Assembly: GCF_018333235.1 (NCBI RefSeq)
Contig: NZ_BORP01000003.1
Coordinates: forward strand, 124,001 to 188,000
Source: Ornithinibacillus bavariensis
GTDB lineage: Bacteria; Bacillota; Bacilli; Bacillales; Amphibacillaceae
DNA: 64,000 nucleotides
Direction of reading: 5' to 3'
This document shows positions 8,544 to 17,663 of this stretch, in pieces. Made by a program: the position numbers and the translations under genes. Each line of letters opens with the position of its first letter. Within the stretch, counting starts at the first letter, position 1. The notes under the pieces are model-generated. The model searched no databases and was not told the DNA's origin. It saw only the letters and a program-made list of their open reading frames with translations.

Positions 8544-9197
8544 ATGAGTTCTATACAAGATTGAGCGAAAAAGATTGATTGGGAAAAGAGGATTAAAGCC
8601 GTTTGTAAACCATGTTGGGAACTTAAATATTGTCCATATGGACCGTTGGTTGAAGATTTTCCAATTAAGGAAGAAGCCGATGACCATAGATGTAGAATAT
8701 TCGGTCATGAATGTCCGGTATTCTATGTAGCTGAACCTTTTACAGAAGCCAAAGAACTTAGAAATGTTAGCAGAAACATTTCTCGCCCTGTTCAATTTAG
8801 AGTAATGAAAAGGGATAATCAAATATGTAGAGTATGTGGACAAGCTGTCAAAGACGAAGATATAGAATTTGACCATGTTATTCCTTTTTCTAAAGGTGGC
8901 AGTTCAGATGAAAATAATGTAAGACTTCTCTGTAAAACGTGCAATAGAAAAAGAGGTAATAATTTTGAAGACGAATATCTTGTAAGGGATTCAAGGGACC
9001 ATCTCATGAATCCAAGTAGTATAGAAATTGTAGAATTTTTATTGGAGGTTATAGATTTTCATCATGAATTTGTTCGTGATAATCATAGGGAACCAAGTTT
9101 TTTAGATTACAATGAATTTACAGAAGAGGATACAGAATTAACAAAGCAGAGTCTTGTACTCTCGGATTTTGGTTTCTGGCAGGGGTGGATATTATGA
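8544..9197 (+). pseudogene. HNH endonuclease interrupted by one in-frame TGA
   Basis: From the ATG at 8544, which has GGGGGA seven bases upstream, the frame reads MSSIQD, then TGA (8562-8564). It continues without break as AKKIDWEKRIKAVCKPCWEL to a full HNH nuclease of about 217 codons. An N-terminal Cys group (CKPCWELKYC) is followed by the HNH core: CRVCG, FDHVIPFSKGG, ENNVRLLCKTCNRKRG. The only later in-frame start is a TTG at 8646 without a ribosome binding site, and it would lose the Cys group. Either the gene was recently inactivated, for example by a CGA-to-TGA change, or the stop is read through. The next gene overlaps by ATGA. Confidence 0.75.
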
Positions 9198-9775
9198 AAG
9201 ACAAAATTCTATATAGTATTATCGCATTTCTTATGTTTTTTATTGTAGTTACGAATGTACTGGATAGAACTACTGCAGATGAAGTGAAGGCTGTTAAGGA
9301 TAAAAATGCAGAACTTTTAGCTACAATCGTTAAAGAATGAAAGTGAAAAATAAAGAATGCACTAGCAAATGCCCAAGGGGAAAGTAAAAATTTATCACAA
9401 GACCTTACCAAGTTTGCAAATAGTGTTGCAGATTCCACTATTGGGCTTGTCGTATTAAACGATGTAACAATTGATGGGGTTCTTCTCAGACTAGATATCA
9501 CCTATATCTATTTCGAAGATTGTACCGATTGTGAGTATGGCTATAGGATAGTGAAAGAAGGAGGAAATCACAATACTAGAACGATAACACCTTACAGTTA
9601 CATCCCAATCTACATGTTGAATGATGCAAACATTCTAGAACAGGTAGATTGGGAATACATAGTTAACTTAGACTACGCCCCTATTCTAGAGATATTTGAG
9701 GACAGAGAAGGAGTGATATTAATGAGAGAACGTCACCGACCTCCTTCATTTGAACATGTCTTCATTGAAAATTAA
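9194..9775 (+). pseudogene. Membrane-anchored protein of unknown function, interrupted by two in-frame TGA codons
   Basis: The ATG overlaps the HNH stop (ATGA), so the two genes form one translational unit. The frame encodes an N-terminal membrane helix (LYSIIAFLMFFIVVTNV) and a charged, probably coiled-coil stretch. It then meets TGA at 9338-9340 and again at 9344-9346, and continues openly as KIKNALANAQGESKNLSQDL to TAA at 9773. The rest includes an acidic domain with paired Cys (FEDCTDCEYGYRI). All downstream codons remain in frame, with no indels. No family was recognised. Without the two TGAs it would be about 193 residues. A TTG/ATG restart further in is possible but unsupported. Confidence 0.65.
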
Positions 9776-9937
9776 TTTTTGTTCTATTACACTCTGACTT
9801 TAGTTTTCTCTGTTACCCAGTCTATATTTTATTTCTTTTTCTAATACTTGCTTTTATCCTCACCAATACCGTCAAAGGATAATTTTTTTTGCCGTTATCG
9901 GAATAACCCAGTACATCATGGACATATTCGAATCTGA

Positions 9938-10045
9938 ATGAAAAATGGTAGAATAATAGAAGAAGGATTGCTGGAGAAATCATATGCAAATCCTGAATAT
10001 AAACTATTAAGGAATTTTGAGGCCGTGTTAAATAGGAGGTTCATC
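9938..10045 (+). pseudogene. 3' remnant of an ABC transporter ATPase gene
   Basis: Thirty-six codons read MKNGRIIEEGLLEKSYANPE and onward, which resembles the last residues of ABC ATPases (MKxGxIxEEG, then xNPxxxxxxxF). The frame is closed by a TGA just upstream at 9935-9937 and runs without a stop into the amidohydrolase gene. The rest of the ATPase is missing. It marks the right-hand junction of the scar: a transporter gene that once preceded the amidohydrolase has been deleted. Assignment rests on a short segment. Confidence 0.45.
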
Positions 10046-11242
10046 ATGACAGAATTGACATCACAGGAATTAAATCAACAAATCGACAACCTAGTAGAGA
10101 AAATTTTTCCAAAGCTATTAAAGATTAGACGACATCTTCATATGTATCCTGAGCTTAGTCATCAAGAAGTAGAGACTACTAAACGGATAAATGAATGGTT
10201 AAAGGAAAACGGAATTACTCCACTTACCCATTCATTGAAAACTGGAACTGCGGCTGAAGTGTTTGGTAAGGAAACAGGGCCAATTGTGGCTATTCGTGCA
10301 GATATCGATGCTCTACCAATCCAAGAGGAATCGAATTTGCCATTTCGTTCAACCATCGATGGAATCAGTCATATGTGTGGACATGATGTTCATACTACCA
10401 TTGCATTAGGAGCGGGTATCATTCTCCAAGAACTGAAAAACAATCTACCTGGTAGAGTTAGACTGCTTTTTCAACCTGCAGAAGAAACAGAAGGTGGAGC
10501 TATTTCTGTAATTGAAGCAGGATTACTAGATGGGGTTAGCTCCATTATAGGGCTTCATAATTTTCCCGATCTTCCCGTTGGCACTATCGGTATTAAAGAA
10601 GGATTCCTCATGGCTAGTGTGGATGATTTTACGATTACAATTAAGGGTAAAGGCGGACATGCAGCAATGCCAGAGAGGACGATTGATCCAATCGTAATCG
10701 GAAGTGCTGTTATTTCCCAGTTACAGACATTGGTCAGTCGTACCATTTCCGCTAAAGAAAGTGCTGTACTTAGTATCGGATCATTCCAAGGTGGCGCAAC
10801 AAACAACGTAATCCCAGATACTGCCGTACTAAAAGGTACTGTAAGAACTTCTAATGATTCTGTTCGAAACAGCATCTATGAGCAGTTTAAAAAGCTCGTA
10901 TCGAATACAGTTGAAGCAATGGGCGGTGAAGTTGACATAGATTATAAATTCCTTTTTCCAGCCGTATTTAATGATCAACAAGTAACCAATGTTGTTCGTT
11001 CAACAGCGATTCGTATTGTAGGTGAGGAAAACACTGTTGTTGCAGAGCCTACCATGGGTGGAGAGGATTTCTCCTACTATCAGCAGAAGGTTCCTGGCTG
11101 CTATGTATGGCTCGGTTCAGGAAATAAAGAAAAAAGAATTGTACATCCATGGCACCATCCGGAATTTATGGTTGATGAGGAAGCAATCAAAATTGGGGTA
11201 AAATGGATGGTTCAATCTGCGGTCAGGTTATTAGAAAACTAA
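10046..11242 (+). CDS. M20-family amidohydrolase (amino-acyl/peptide deacylase)
   Basis: A dinuclear metal-dependent amidohydrolase of 398 residues, related to hippurate hydrolases and N-acyl amino acid deacylases. The M20D motifs are all present: RADIDALPI, MCGHDVHTT, QPAEETEGG, an H in GLHNFPDLPVG, KGKGGHAAMPE in the lid/dimer domain and PWHHPEF near the C-terminus. AGGAGG is six bases before the ATG at 10046. The frame stays open for 36 further codons upstream, but those belong to the ABC remnant. The enzyme probably processed a compound imported by the lost transporter. The exact substrate cannot be read from sequence. Confidence 0.9.
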   Translation: MTELTSQELNQQIDNLVEKIFPKLLKIRRHLHMYPELSHQEVETTKRINEWLKENGITPLTHSLKTGTAAEVFGKETGPIVAIRADIDALPIQEESNLPFRSTIDGISHMCGHDVHTTIALGAGIILQELKNNLPGRVRLLFQPAEETEGGAISVIEAGLLDGVSSIIGLHNFPDLPVGTIGIKEGFLMASVDDFTITIKGKGGHAAMPERTIDPIVIGSAVISQLQTLVSRTISAKESAVLSIGSFQGGATNNVIPDTAVLKGTVRTSNDSVRNSIYEQFKKLVSNTVEAMGGEVDIDYKFLFPAVFNDQQVTNVVRSTAIRIVGEENTVVAEPTMGGEDFSYYQQKVPGCYVWLGSGNKEKRIVHPWHHPEFMVDEEAIKIGVKWMVQSAVRLLEN

Positions 11243-11256
11243 CAAAATAAAGAGAA

Positions 11257-11288
11257 AAGGCGTTCAAGTAATGATACCTGAACGTCTT
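11257..11288. terminator. Bidirectional terminator between converging genes
   Basis: A 10-base-pair stem (AAGGCGTTCA with TGAACGTCTT) has T residues after it on the plus strand and A/T-rich sequence on the other side. It can end both the amidohydrolase and the DUF4870 transcripts. Confidence 0.75.
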
Positions 11289-11295
11289 CTTTCGC

Positions 11296-11628
11296 TTACT
11301 GTTTAATAAACTGGATTGCTAAAGGTATTTGCCATCTGTCTCCTTGATAAGCTTTCACAGCTGCAATAATCGTTAGAACGAAAACGGTAATACCAACCAG
11401 AGGTACTAATACGAAGCCAATTAGCACAATAACTAAAATCCAGCTGCCAACCAGATAAATAGTAAACGATATTAGGAAATTAAAATATTGTTTTCCATGG
11501 TAATCTACAAACGCTGATGAATCTCGCTTAATAAGCCAGATAAGTAACGGCCCTAGAATTGGGAATGGTATGCTTAATAAATATAATAGCATTGCAAACA
11601 AACGATCATCCTCTGTTGTTGCCATCAT
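11296..11628 (-). CDS. DUF4870-family small membrane protein
   Basis: The 110 residues contain three hydrophobic segments. The motif LIWLIKRDSSAFVDYHGKQY, in the middle, is the hallmark of DUF4870 proteins (older name Tic20-like). The family occurs singly across Firmicutes and has no established function. AGGAGG is five bases before two tandem ATG codons, and the first is used here. It forms its own transcription unit, facing the amidohydrolase. Confidence 0.9.
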   Translation of the reverse strand: MMATTEDDRLFAMLLYLLSIPFPILGPLLIWLIKRDSSAFVDYHGKQYFNFLISFTIYLVGSWILVIVLIGFVLVPLVGITVFVLTIIAAVKAYQGDRWQIPLAIQFIKQ

Positions 11629-11852
11629 ATCCCCTCCTCATACTTTTTCATTATTATTGTATTCTTATTTATTTATTACGTCTATAGGCCATTAAAAGTT
11701 TCTATTAATATTTCCCATTTTCCCAAGATATTATCAAGATAAAAATTCCCACAGTTTTATTTATATAATACTATTATTTTTAAAATTCAAAAGGGATTTA
11801 GAGGATGTATCTCGAATACTATTTATAAGACTTTTCAAAGGGGGATGCATCA

Positions 11853-13877
11853 TTGATTACCATTAAGAAAGATAATATCATTGACGATTATCACGGAACA
11901 AAGGTAAGTGACCCATATCGTTGGCTTGAGGATCCCGATTCAGAGCACTCGATTAACTGGAGTAACTGGATGGGGGAAAGATGTGAGGCTTACTTTTCCA
12001 AAGCTTCCACACGGGATGCTGACCGTAAAAGACTAGAAGAGCTTTGGAATTATCCGAAAAACTTTGTCCCAAAAAAGGTAAACGATACGCTTTATTACCA
12101 AAAGAATGATGGGCTACAAAATCAAGCAATTCTTTACCGTAAAGATGGTGATAAGGACGTCGTTGTAATTGATCCAAATACCTTAAGTGAAGATGGTACA
12201 GTTGCAATGACAAATTATTCCTTTAGTAAGGATGGAAAATATCTAGCATTTGCAACTTCTACACATGGAAGTGATTGGCAGGAAGTTCGAGTTCGAGATT
12301 TGACTACGGGAGTAGATTTAGAGGATCATATCCAGCACGTTAAATTCACCAGTCTTACTTGGGCCCCAGATAATTCTGGATTTTTCTACAGCAGATTCCC
12401 AGAACCAGGTAGTGTGGCACCTGAGGATGAAAGCAATTTCAATAAAGTATTCTTCCATAAGCTAGGTGATCTTCAAGTAAATGATCAATTAGTTCATGAA
12501 CAGCCAGAAGATAAAGAGTTAATGTTTTCATCTTTTTTAAGTGATGATGACCGCTATCTTTGTCTCTATGTTTATTTAGGAACGGCAACGGAGAACCGCT
12601 TTTACCTTAAGACTATAGATAAGGATGAGAAGTTCACTAGGGTTTTAGATCAAGCAGATGCCGAGTATATGTATGTAACCAATAGAGAAAATATTTTTTA
12701 TTTCAAAACAGACTTACATACACCAAACGGCAAAATCATAGCTGTAGATATAGATAATCCTGAGTCATCCAACTGGAAGGAGATAATTCCGGAGCAAGAA
12801 GATGTGATGGATTTTGTCATTGCTATACAGGATAAATTTGTTGTTGGATTGTTACATGATGCGCACCATCAATTGAAGGTATTTAACCTAGATGGAACCT
12901 TTTCTCACGATATTGAACTACCTATCCTTGGTTCACTAACTGATATCACTCGCAGTAAGGAAGATAATGAAATTTATTTCGGGATAACTTCTTTCTTAAG
13001 TCCAACTGTTGTTTACAATTACAGCATGGACAAAAGGGAACTTAACGTATTTTTCGAAGCTGAACTGCCAATTGATATCTCAATTTTTGAAACTGAGCAG
13101 GTCTTCTATACTTCTAAGGATGGTACTCGAGTACCGATGTTCCTGACCCACCGAAAGGGTCTTAAATTAAACGGTGATAATCCTGTTATTCTGTATGGTT
13201 ATGGTGGCTTTAATATCAACATGACGCCAACCTTTAGCCCTTCTATTCTTCGTTGGCTTGAAAAAGGCGGCATTTATGCTGTAGCAAACCTTCGTGGTGG
13301 GACAGAGTATGGAGAAGAATGGCACCGTGAAGGGATGCTTGAGAATAAACAAAATGTGTTTGACGACTTCATTTCTGCAGGTGAATGGCTTATTGAGAAA
13401 AACTATACGAAGAAGGAAAAGCTGTCCATAATGGGTGGATCTAATGGTGGTTTACTAGTTGCTGCTTGCATGGTGCAACGACCAGATTTATTTGGAGCGG
13501 TCATCTGTCGGGTACCTGTAATCGATATGCTTCGATATCATAAGTTTACAATTGGTCGTTATTGGATTCCTGAATATGGAAGTGCCGATAATCCGGAGCA
13601 GTTCCCATTCCTCTATGCATATTCACCGCTTCATAATATTAAAGAAGGGGTGAAGTATCCACCAGTTCTTATTGCAACTGCGGAGAGTGACGACCGAGTA
13701 GTACCAGCACATGCCAAGAAGTTCGCAGCAACCTTAATGGAAAAAGCGGATAAAGCGTCTACCATCGTGTTAAGACTGGAAGCAAAAGCAGGTCACGGCC
13801 TCGGTAAACCAACTTCCAAAATAATAGATGAATGGGTAGATTTCTATGCGTTTTTAGATAAGGAATTAGCACTATAA
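11853..13877 (+). CDS. Prolyl oligopeptidase (S9A family)
   Basis: A cytoplasmic serine peptidase that cleaves short peptides after proline. The 674 residues divide into an N-terminal beta-propeller (about 70-400) and a C-terminal alpha/beta hydrolase domain. The nucleophile is Ser530 in GGSNGG, the acid lies in ESDDRVVP (Asp613 or 614), and the histidine is H648 in AGHG. Other family blocks are DPYRWLED at the start and GTEYGEEWHREG before the catalytic serine. A TTG start follows AAAGGGGG by about eight bases. It is a single-gene unit. There is no signal peptide, so it probably acts on imported or internal peptides. Length is slightly below the ~700 residues usual for S9A. Confidence 0.93.
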   Translation: MITIKKDNIIDDYHGTKVSDPYRWLEDPDSEHSINWSNWMGERCEAYFSKASTRDADRKRLEELWNYPKNFVPKKVNDTLYYQKNDGLQNQAILYRKDGDKDVVVIDPNTLSEDGTVAMTNYSFSKDGKYLAFATSTHGSDWQEVRVRDLTTGVDLEDHIQHVKFTSLTWAPDNSGFFYSRFPEPGSVAPEDESNFNKVFFHKLGDLQVNDQLVHEQPEDKELMFSSFLSDDDRYLCLYVYLGTATENRFYLKTIDKDEKFTRVLDQADAEYMYVTNRENIFYFKTDLHTPNGKIIAVDIDNPESSNWKEIIPEQEDVMDFVIAIQDKFVVGLLHDAHHQLKVFNLDGTFSHDIELPILGSLTDITRSKEDNEIYFGITSFLSPTVVYNYSMDKRELNVFFEAELPIDISIFETEQVFYTSKDGTRVPMFLTHRKGLKLNGDNPVILYGYGGFNINMTPTFSPSILRWLEKGGIYAVANLRGGTEYGEEWHREGMLENKQNVFDDFISAGEWLIEKNYTKKEKLSIMGGSNGGLLVAACMVQRPDLFGAVICRVPVIDMLRYHKFTIGRYWIPEYGSADNPEQFPFLYAYSPLHNIKEGVKYPPVLIATAESDDRVVPAHAKKFAATLMEKADKASTIVLRLEAKAGHGLGKPTSKIIDEWVDFYAFLDKELAL

Positions 13878-13880
13878 TAG

Positions 13881-13916
13881 AAAAGAGTGTCCTCGGACAC
13901 TCTTTTGACTTTTTAT
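13881..13916. terminator. Bidirectional terminator
   Basis: The perfect stem AAAAGAGTGTCC/GGACACTCTTTT with a two-base loop is followed by T residues on the plus strand and preceded by A residues. It serves the peptidase gene and the converging ABC operon. Confidence 0.85.
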
Positions 13917-14623
13917 TTATCTATCTCTCGCTTCTTATACACTACAGCTGCTAGAATAATTGTTACTACTCCCCAAGCAAGTAGAATAGCTAAGTGACTC
14001 CATAATTCTCCAAACCCTGCGCCCTCTTCCACCTTATAAGCGAAATCAACTAATTGTATATTTGGCAAATACTCAATAAAAGAAAGTACAGGATACTTAT
14101 CCACTAACATCATTAGCATCGATCCAAAACCAAATAAAAAGATAACTGGTAAAAAGATAACAGATGCTTCGACAACGGTACGAGTTAACAGTCCAAAAAC
14201 AGTACCAAGCGCTAAATAAAATAGCATTGAAATAAAAATGGCAATCGAAACATACACAATATTAGCTGGTTCATACCCCGTAATCATAGCACATAATACA
14301 ATAGTGACGACTGACAAAATGAAACTAACTAAACTCTTTCCAGTTAAAATATCCGCAACCGAAGCTGGTGAAAGCATTAACCCTCTTAATGTATGCTTTT
14401 CCTTCTCTTCCGCAATAACCGCACATTGGATAAATGCAGTTACAGAAGCTAAGGTTAGATTAATGATGATATAATGGATTTCTAAGTTAGCATCATACAT
14501 TTTTCCATATAGGAAAGCCATTAAAAATGGCAATATAAAAATTGAAGTAACATACAAGTTTTTGGATAAGTCCTTTAAATCCTTCTGAAAAATAGCGTAA
14601 ATCCGCTTCCATGATAGTGTCAT
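13913..14623 (-). CDS. ABC-2 type transporter permease
   Basis: A 236-residue integral membrane subunit with six predicted helices and the ABC-2 feature of an intracellular loop reading AVIAEEKEKHTLRGLMLSP. It forms a half-size exporter with the ATPase encoded just upstream, with which it overlaps by four bases (ATGA). Related small exporters in bacilli handle drugs, lantibiotics or bacteriocins, but the substrate here is unknown. An ABC-LytTR regulator gene precedes the pair. Confidence 0.88.
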   Translation of the reverse strand: MTLSWKRIYAIFQKDLKDLSKNLYVTSIFILPFLMAFLYGKMYDANLEIHYIIINLTLASVTAFIQCAVIAEEKEKHTLRGLMLSPASVADILTGKSLVSFILSVVTIVLCAMITGYEPANIVYVSIAIFISMLFYLALGTVFGLLTRTVVEASVIFLPVIFLFGFGSMLMMLVDKYPVLSFIEYLPNIQLVDFAYKVEEGAGFGELWSHLAILLAWGVVTIILAAVVYKKREIDK

Positions 14624-15468
14624 ACTAATTCCCTCCCTGTAATCTCAACGAAAATATCCCCTAAAGTAGGTTCATTCGAATGAATAGAAACTACTTGATT
14701 ACTAGACATATAGTTATAGACCTCTTCTGCCCCTTCTTTTCCACCAGGAAGGTTAACCACTTTTCCATCCCTTAGCTCAACAGTTACACTTCCGTCTGAG
14801 AATTGTCGGCGTAATGCCATTGGTTCATCAAGCAACTGGATTTTCCCTTTATGAAGAAAGGCAACCCGATTACATAAGGTTTCTGCTTCACTCATATCAT
14901 GCGTAGTTAAGAAAATCGTCGTTCCTTTTTCATTTAATCGACGTAACCCTTCATGAATTTGCTTCGAGTTAGCCGGGTCAAGCGCTGATGTTGGCTCATC
15001 CAAAAATAATAGCTCTGGTTCATGAAGCAAAGTTCTAGCGAGCAATACCCGCTGAAGCATACCCTTTGAGAGCTTCGATACAATTTTCTTCTTTTCGTCA
15101 GCAAGGTTCACTAATTCCAGAACCTCATCCATCCGCTTTCTCGGCACATCATATAGATCACAATACAGCTTTAAATTGTCTTCAATAGAAAGACGCTGAT
15201 AAAGACCACTATTATCGGAAAGCACTCCAATTCTCCGACGATAGGAACCAGAATTTAAGGAAGAATTTTTAACACCAAATACTTCAGCCTCTCCTGCGGT
15301 TTGCATTAATTGACCAGTTAAAATTTTGATGGTCGTCGTTTTCCCCGATCCACTTGGTCCTAAAAATCCAAAAGTTTCCCCTTTTTTTACACTAAAGTTT
15401 ACATCTTCTAGTGCTGTTTGATTTCCAAAAACCTTTGCAAGATTTTTCACTTCAATAATATTTTCCAT
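14620..15468 (-). CDS. ABC transporter ATPase (ABC-2 exporter)
   Basis: The 282-residue ATPase has an intact Walker A (GPSGSGKTT, about 38-46), signature LSKGMLQRVLLARTLL, Walker B LLFLDEPTSALDP and H-loop TTHDMSEAE. A C-terminal extension of about 70 residues is typical of CcmA/DrrA-type exporter ATPases. CGGGGGAG lies before the ATG. Only 110 bases separate it from the LytTR regulator gene, so it is either in the same operon or under that regulator's control from the gap. Confidence 0.92.
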   Translation of the reverse strand: MENIIEVKNLAKVFGNQTALEDVNFSVKKGETFGFLGPSGSGKTTTIKILTGQLMQTAGEAEVFGVKNSSLNSGSYRRRIGVLSDNSGLYQRLSIEDNLKLYCDLYDVPRKRMDEVLELVNLADEKKKIVSKLSKGMLQRVLLARTLLHEPELLFLDEPTSALDPANSKQIHEGLRRLNEKGTTIFLTTHDMSEAETLCNRVAFLHKGKIQLLDEPMALRRQFSDGSVTVELRDGKVVNLPGGKEGAEEVYNYMSSNQVVSIHSNEPTLGDIFVEITGRELV

Positions 15469-15578
15469 TTTACTCCCCCGTGATGGTTGTTTTTTGTTTA
15501 CATCCTTAGATTAATAGATATCAAGGGTTTTGACAGCATTTTATCCGTGAAAAGAGTAATATTTGGGTTGAATGGAGC

Positions 15579-16619
15579 TTATTTTAGTCCCAATAACTCC
15601 TTTAATTGGGTCATTTTTGTCTTTGATAGTGGTATCGTCGATTTCGGTTTATCATCTAATACCAAACTGAAACTGTTTCTTGTCCAAGTAATCACTTCTC
15701 GAACCTTTTGCAGATTTACAATATAAGACCGATGACAACGGAAAAATCCAAATGGCTTTAATCGTTCTTCTAATTCATTCATCGTAAAGACACTTGGAAA
15801 GGATTCCCCTTTTGTGAAAACAGATGATACACCATCATTACTTTCAATATAATCAATTTCTGTTGGATCAAATAAGATAATCTTGTCGTTTACCTTTGTC
15901 GGAACCTTATTTAAGTTAAATGTAATTGGCGAATCTTCTTTTTTCTCTTCTTCCCCTACTTCTTCTACATCACTTTCAACTTCTACAGCTTCTTCAACCT
16001 GATGGAGACCGTTTTCATCTAACCGAAAGATATGACCTGCTAGGGTAATTGCACTTTCCATGATTCCAGTTAATATTAGTACTGCTTTTCCTTCTTTTTT
16101 TAAGGCTTGCAATATATTTAATAAGACACGCTTAGACTCCATATCAATGTTTAAATCTGGTTCTTCAAATATGTATAAGGCAGGGTCTTGTAATAACAGA
16201 AGTGCAATTTGTAATCTTTTCTTTTCAGAGAAGCTTAGTTTACTAACTTTTTTATTTTTAATTGACCCTAATTGGGTGATATTTATAATGTCATCGATAA
16301 TTTGCTTAGAATCATATAATCGTTTAACAAATCTTATATTGTCTAATATGGTTAATCGTTCATAGAAGTGCTGTTCAAAGAAACAAAAGCCCACCCTATG
16401 TCGGTATAATGGTTTATCTTTCATTTTTTCTCCTAGTATTTCTATATCACCATTATAGATTTCTTCTTTTCCAAGGAACATGTTGAGTAAGGCCCTCCGA
16501 ATATTGATATTCGAATATATTGCAGACACTTCCCCTTTTCCGACATGCAGGCTAAATGAAGGAAACAATAAAACATCCTTCTCTTGCTTTTCTAAATTTT
16601 GTATGGATAAGACGTTCAT
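15579..16619 (-). CDS. ABC-LytTR fusion regulator: degenerate ABC ATPase domain plus LytTR DNA-binding domain
   Basis: A 346-residue regulator in which an ABC-like domain (about 1-205) is joined by an acidic linker (about 210-235, EEAVEVESDVEEVGEEEKKE) to a C-terminal LytTR domain (about 240-345: DPTEIDYIESNDG, FFRCHRSYIVNL). The ABC half keeps its shape but has lost the catalytic motifs. The P-loop position reads IYSNINIRRALL with no GxxGxGK, the signature is LSFSEKKRL and Walker B ends IFEEPD. It probably cannot hydrolyse ATP normally. Such ABC-LytTR regulators are known in Firmicutes beside exporters, and this one most likely controls the exporter directly downstream. Confidence 0.88.
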   Translation of the reverse strand: MNVLSIQNLEKQEKDVLLFPSFSLHVGKGEVSAIYSNINIRRALLNMFLGKEEIYNGDIEILGEKMKDKPLYRHRVGFCFFEQHFYERLTILDNIRFVKRLYDSKQIIDDIINITQLGSIKNKKVSKLSFSEKKRLQIALLLLQDPALYIFEEPDLNIDMESKRVLLNILQALKKEGKAVLILTGIMESAITLAGHIFRLDENGLHQVEEAVEVESDVEEVGEEEKKEDSPITFNLNKVPTKVNDKIILFDPTEIDYIESNDGVSSVFTKGESFPSVFTMNELEERLKPFGFFRCHRSYIVNLQKVREVITWTRNSFSLVLDDKPKSTIPLSKTKMTQLKELLGLK

Positions 16620-16949
16620 GAAATCACAATCCCCTGTTTTTTAAGATCTAAAATTTTTTTAACACTCACTTATATAAGTTATCCTATAAATAGTAACCTT
16701 CTTATCCAATTTTTTCTAGAATAAATTTAAAGATTAATACTTTATGAACTAGTTTTTTACCATATTAAAAGGCTCGAGCTCAGTAAACTACTGAATTCAA
16801 GCCAGGTAATTGGAATAGCTAACAAATCCTTTGTGTTCCGAATTATATAATTCATTCTTATGGCTATTAAGCCAATTGTACATATTATTACTTTTTATTA
16901 TAGAAAAATAAATCGATAAATTTTCTTATTAAAAACCGTTAAAAACCAT
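16620..16949. other. Intergenic region: regulator promoter and a terminator hairpin
   Basis: No gene was found in these 330 bases. The left part is the AT-rich upstream region of the ABC-LytTR gene. The hairpin at 16771-16803 ends the TetR operon. The rest, 16804-16949, is non-coding 3' sequence with no recognised signal. Confidence 0.6.
16771..16803 (-). terminator. Strong hairpin, probable terminator of the TetR-exporter operon
   Basis: A 15-base-pair stem (GGCTTGAATTCAGTA against TACTGAGCTCGAGCC, with three G-U or mismatched positions) closes a three-base loop. On the minus strand it is followed by TTTTAATAT. It lies 146 bases beyond the TetR stop. Confidence 0.65.
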
Positions 16950-17576
16950 TTAGTCACTATTTTTCACAGCAATCCCATCCGATAATATCTGAATCATTCT
17001 TTCGATTTCCGCTTCCTCATCCCAATCCACTTCAGGAAATACTACGTATTTGGCTAGTATATAGGATAAGGTGGATGCAGCAGCAACCCGAATAATTGTG
17101 TCAGGATGCATCTCAATAATTTGACCCTTCCCTTGATAATGCCGAATTACCTCACGAAGTCTTTCCAATACATCTTTTCCAATTTGTTCAATTACTTGCT
17201 TCTTTAGCTCCTCATGAAAAGGTAGTTCTTGAATAAAAATGCGTAACAATGAAGTATTCTTTTTCACGAACGTTATTCGATTTGCTATCATAGCTCGTAA
17301 AAAGTCCTGAAAGGTATCATATTCCTTATCCAATACTTTGTTAATATCCTTCTTAACCATTGGACTAATGACCTTAATCATCGTTGGTGAAACAATTGTC
17401 AAAAGCAAATCCTTCTTCGATTTATAATGACGGAATATCGTACCCTCAGCCACCCCTGCCTTCTTAGCAATTTCACTGGTAGAAGTTGCAGCATAACCCT
17501 TTTCAGCAAATAATTCGGTGGCTGCTGCCAGGATTCCCTTTTGTTTTTCTGTTAAATGTTGATCATCTTTAAACAC
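16950..17576 (-). CDS. TetR/AcrR-family repressor of the adjacent ABC exporter
   Basis: A 208-residue TetR-family regulator. The helix-turn-helix is at about 30-53 (STSEIAKKAGVAEGTIFRHYKSK). A variable ligand-binding C-terminal half follows. A GTG start has GAGGAG upstream. It is the last gene of an ATPase-permease-regulator operon, so it is probably autoregulated. Two near-identical palindromes flank the operon promoter at 19430-19494 and are the likely operators. Induction by a transported toxic compound is the usual logic. Confidence 0.9.
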   Translation of the reverse strand: MFKDDQHLTEKQKGILAAATELFAEKGYAATSTSEIAKKAGVAEGTIFRHYKSKKDLLLTIVSPTMIKVISPMVKKDINKVLDKEYDTFQDFLRAMIANRITFVKKNTSLLRIFIQELPFHEELKKQVIEQIGKDVLERLREVIRHYQGKGQIIEMHPDTIIRVAAASTLSYILAKYVVFPEVDWDEEAEIERMIQILSDGIAVKNSD

Positions 17577-17663
17577 GTTCTATCTCCTCTAATCTTCCGT
17601 TGTACATACACTATACCTTCATGATACGATATTACAGACCTTAGATACAACTTGATACGTTGT

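Noticed and set aside
8562-9346. TGA codons as selenocysteine
   Set aside because: No SECIS-like hairpin was seen directly after the codons, the positions are not near redox motifs, and neither family is a known selenoprotein.
9776-9937. Duplicate of the tRNA-Ala 3' end marking the distal att site
   Set aside because: No copy of the T-arm/acceptor sequence was found at the right-hand border of the scar.
16771-16803. Hairpin as an operator for the ABC-LytTR gene
   Set aside because: The stable stem with a three-base loop and TTTT on the minus strand fits a terminator of the upstream operon better.
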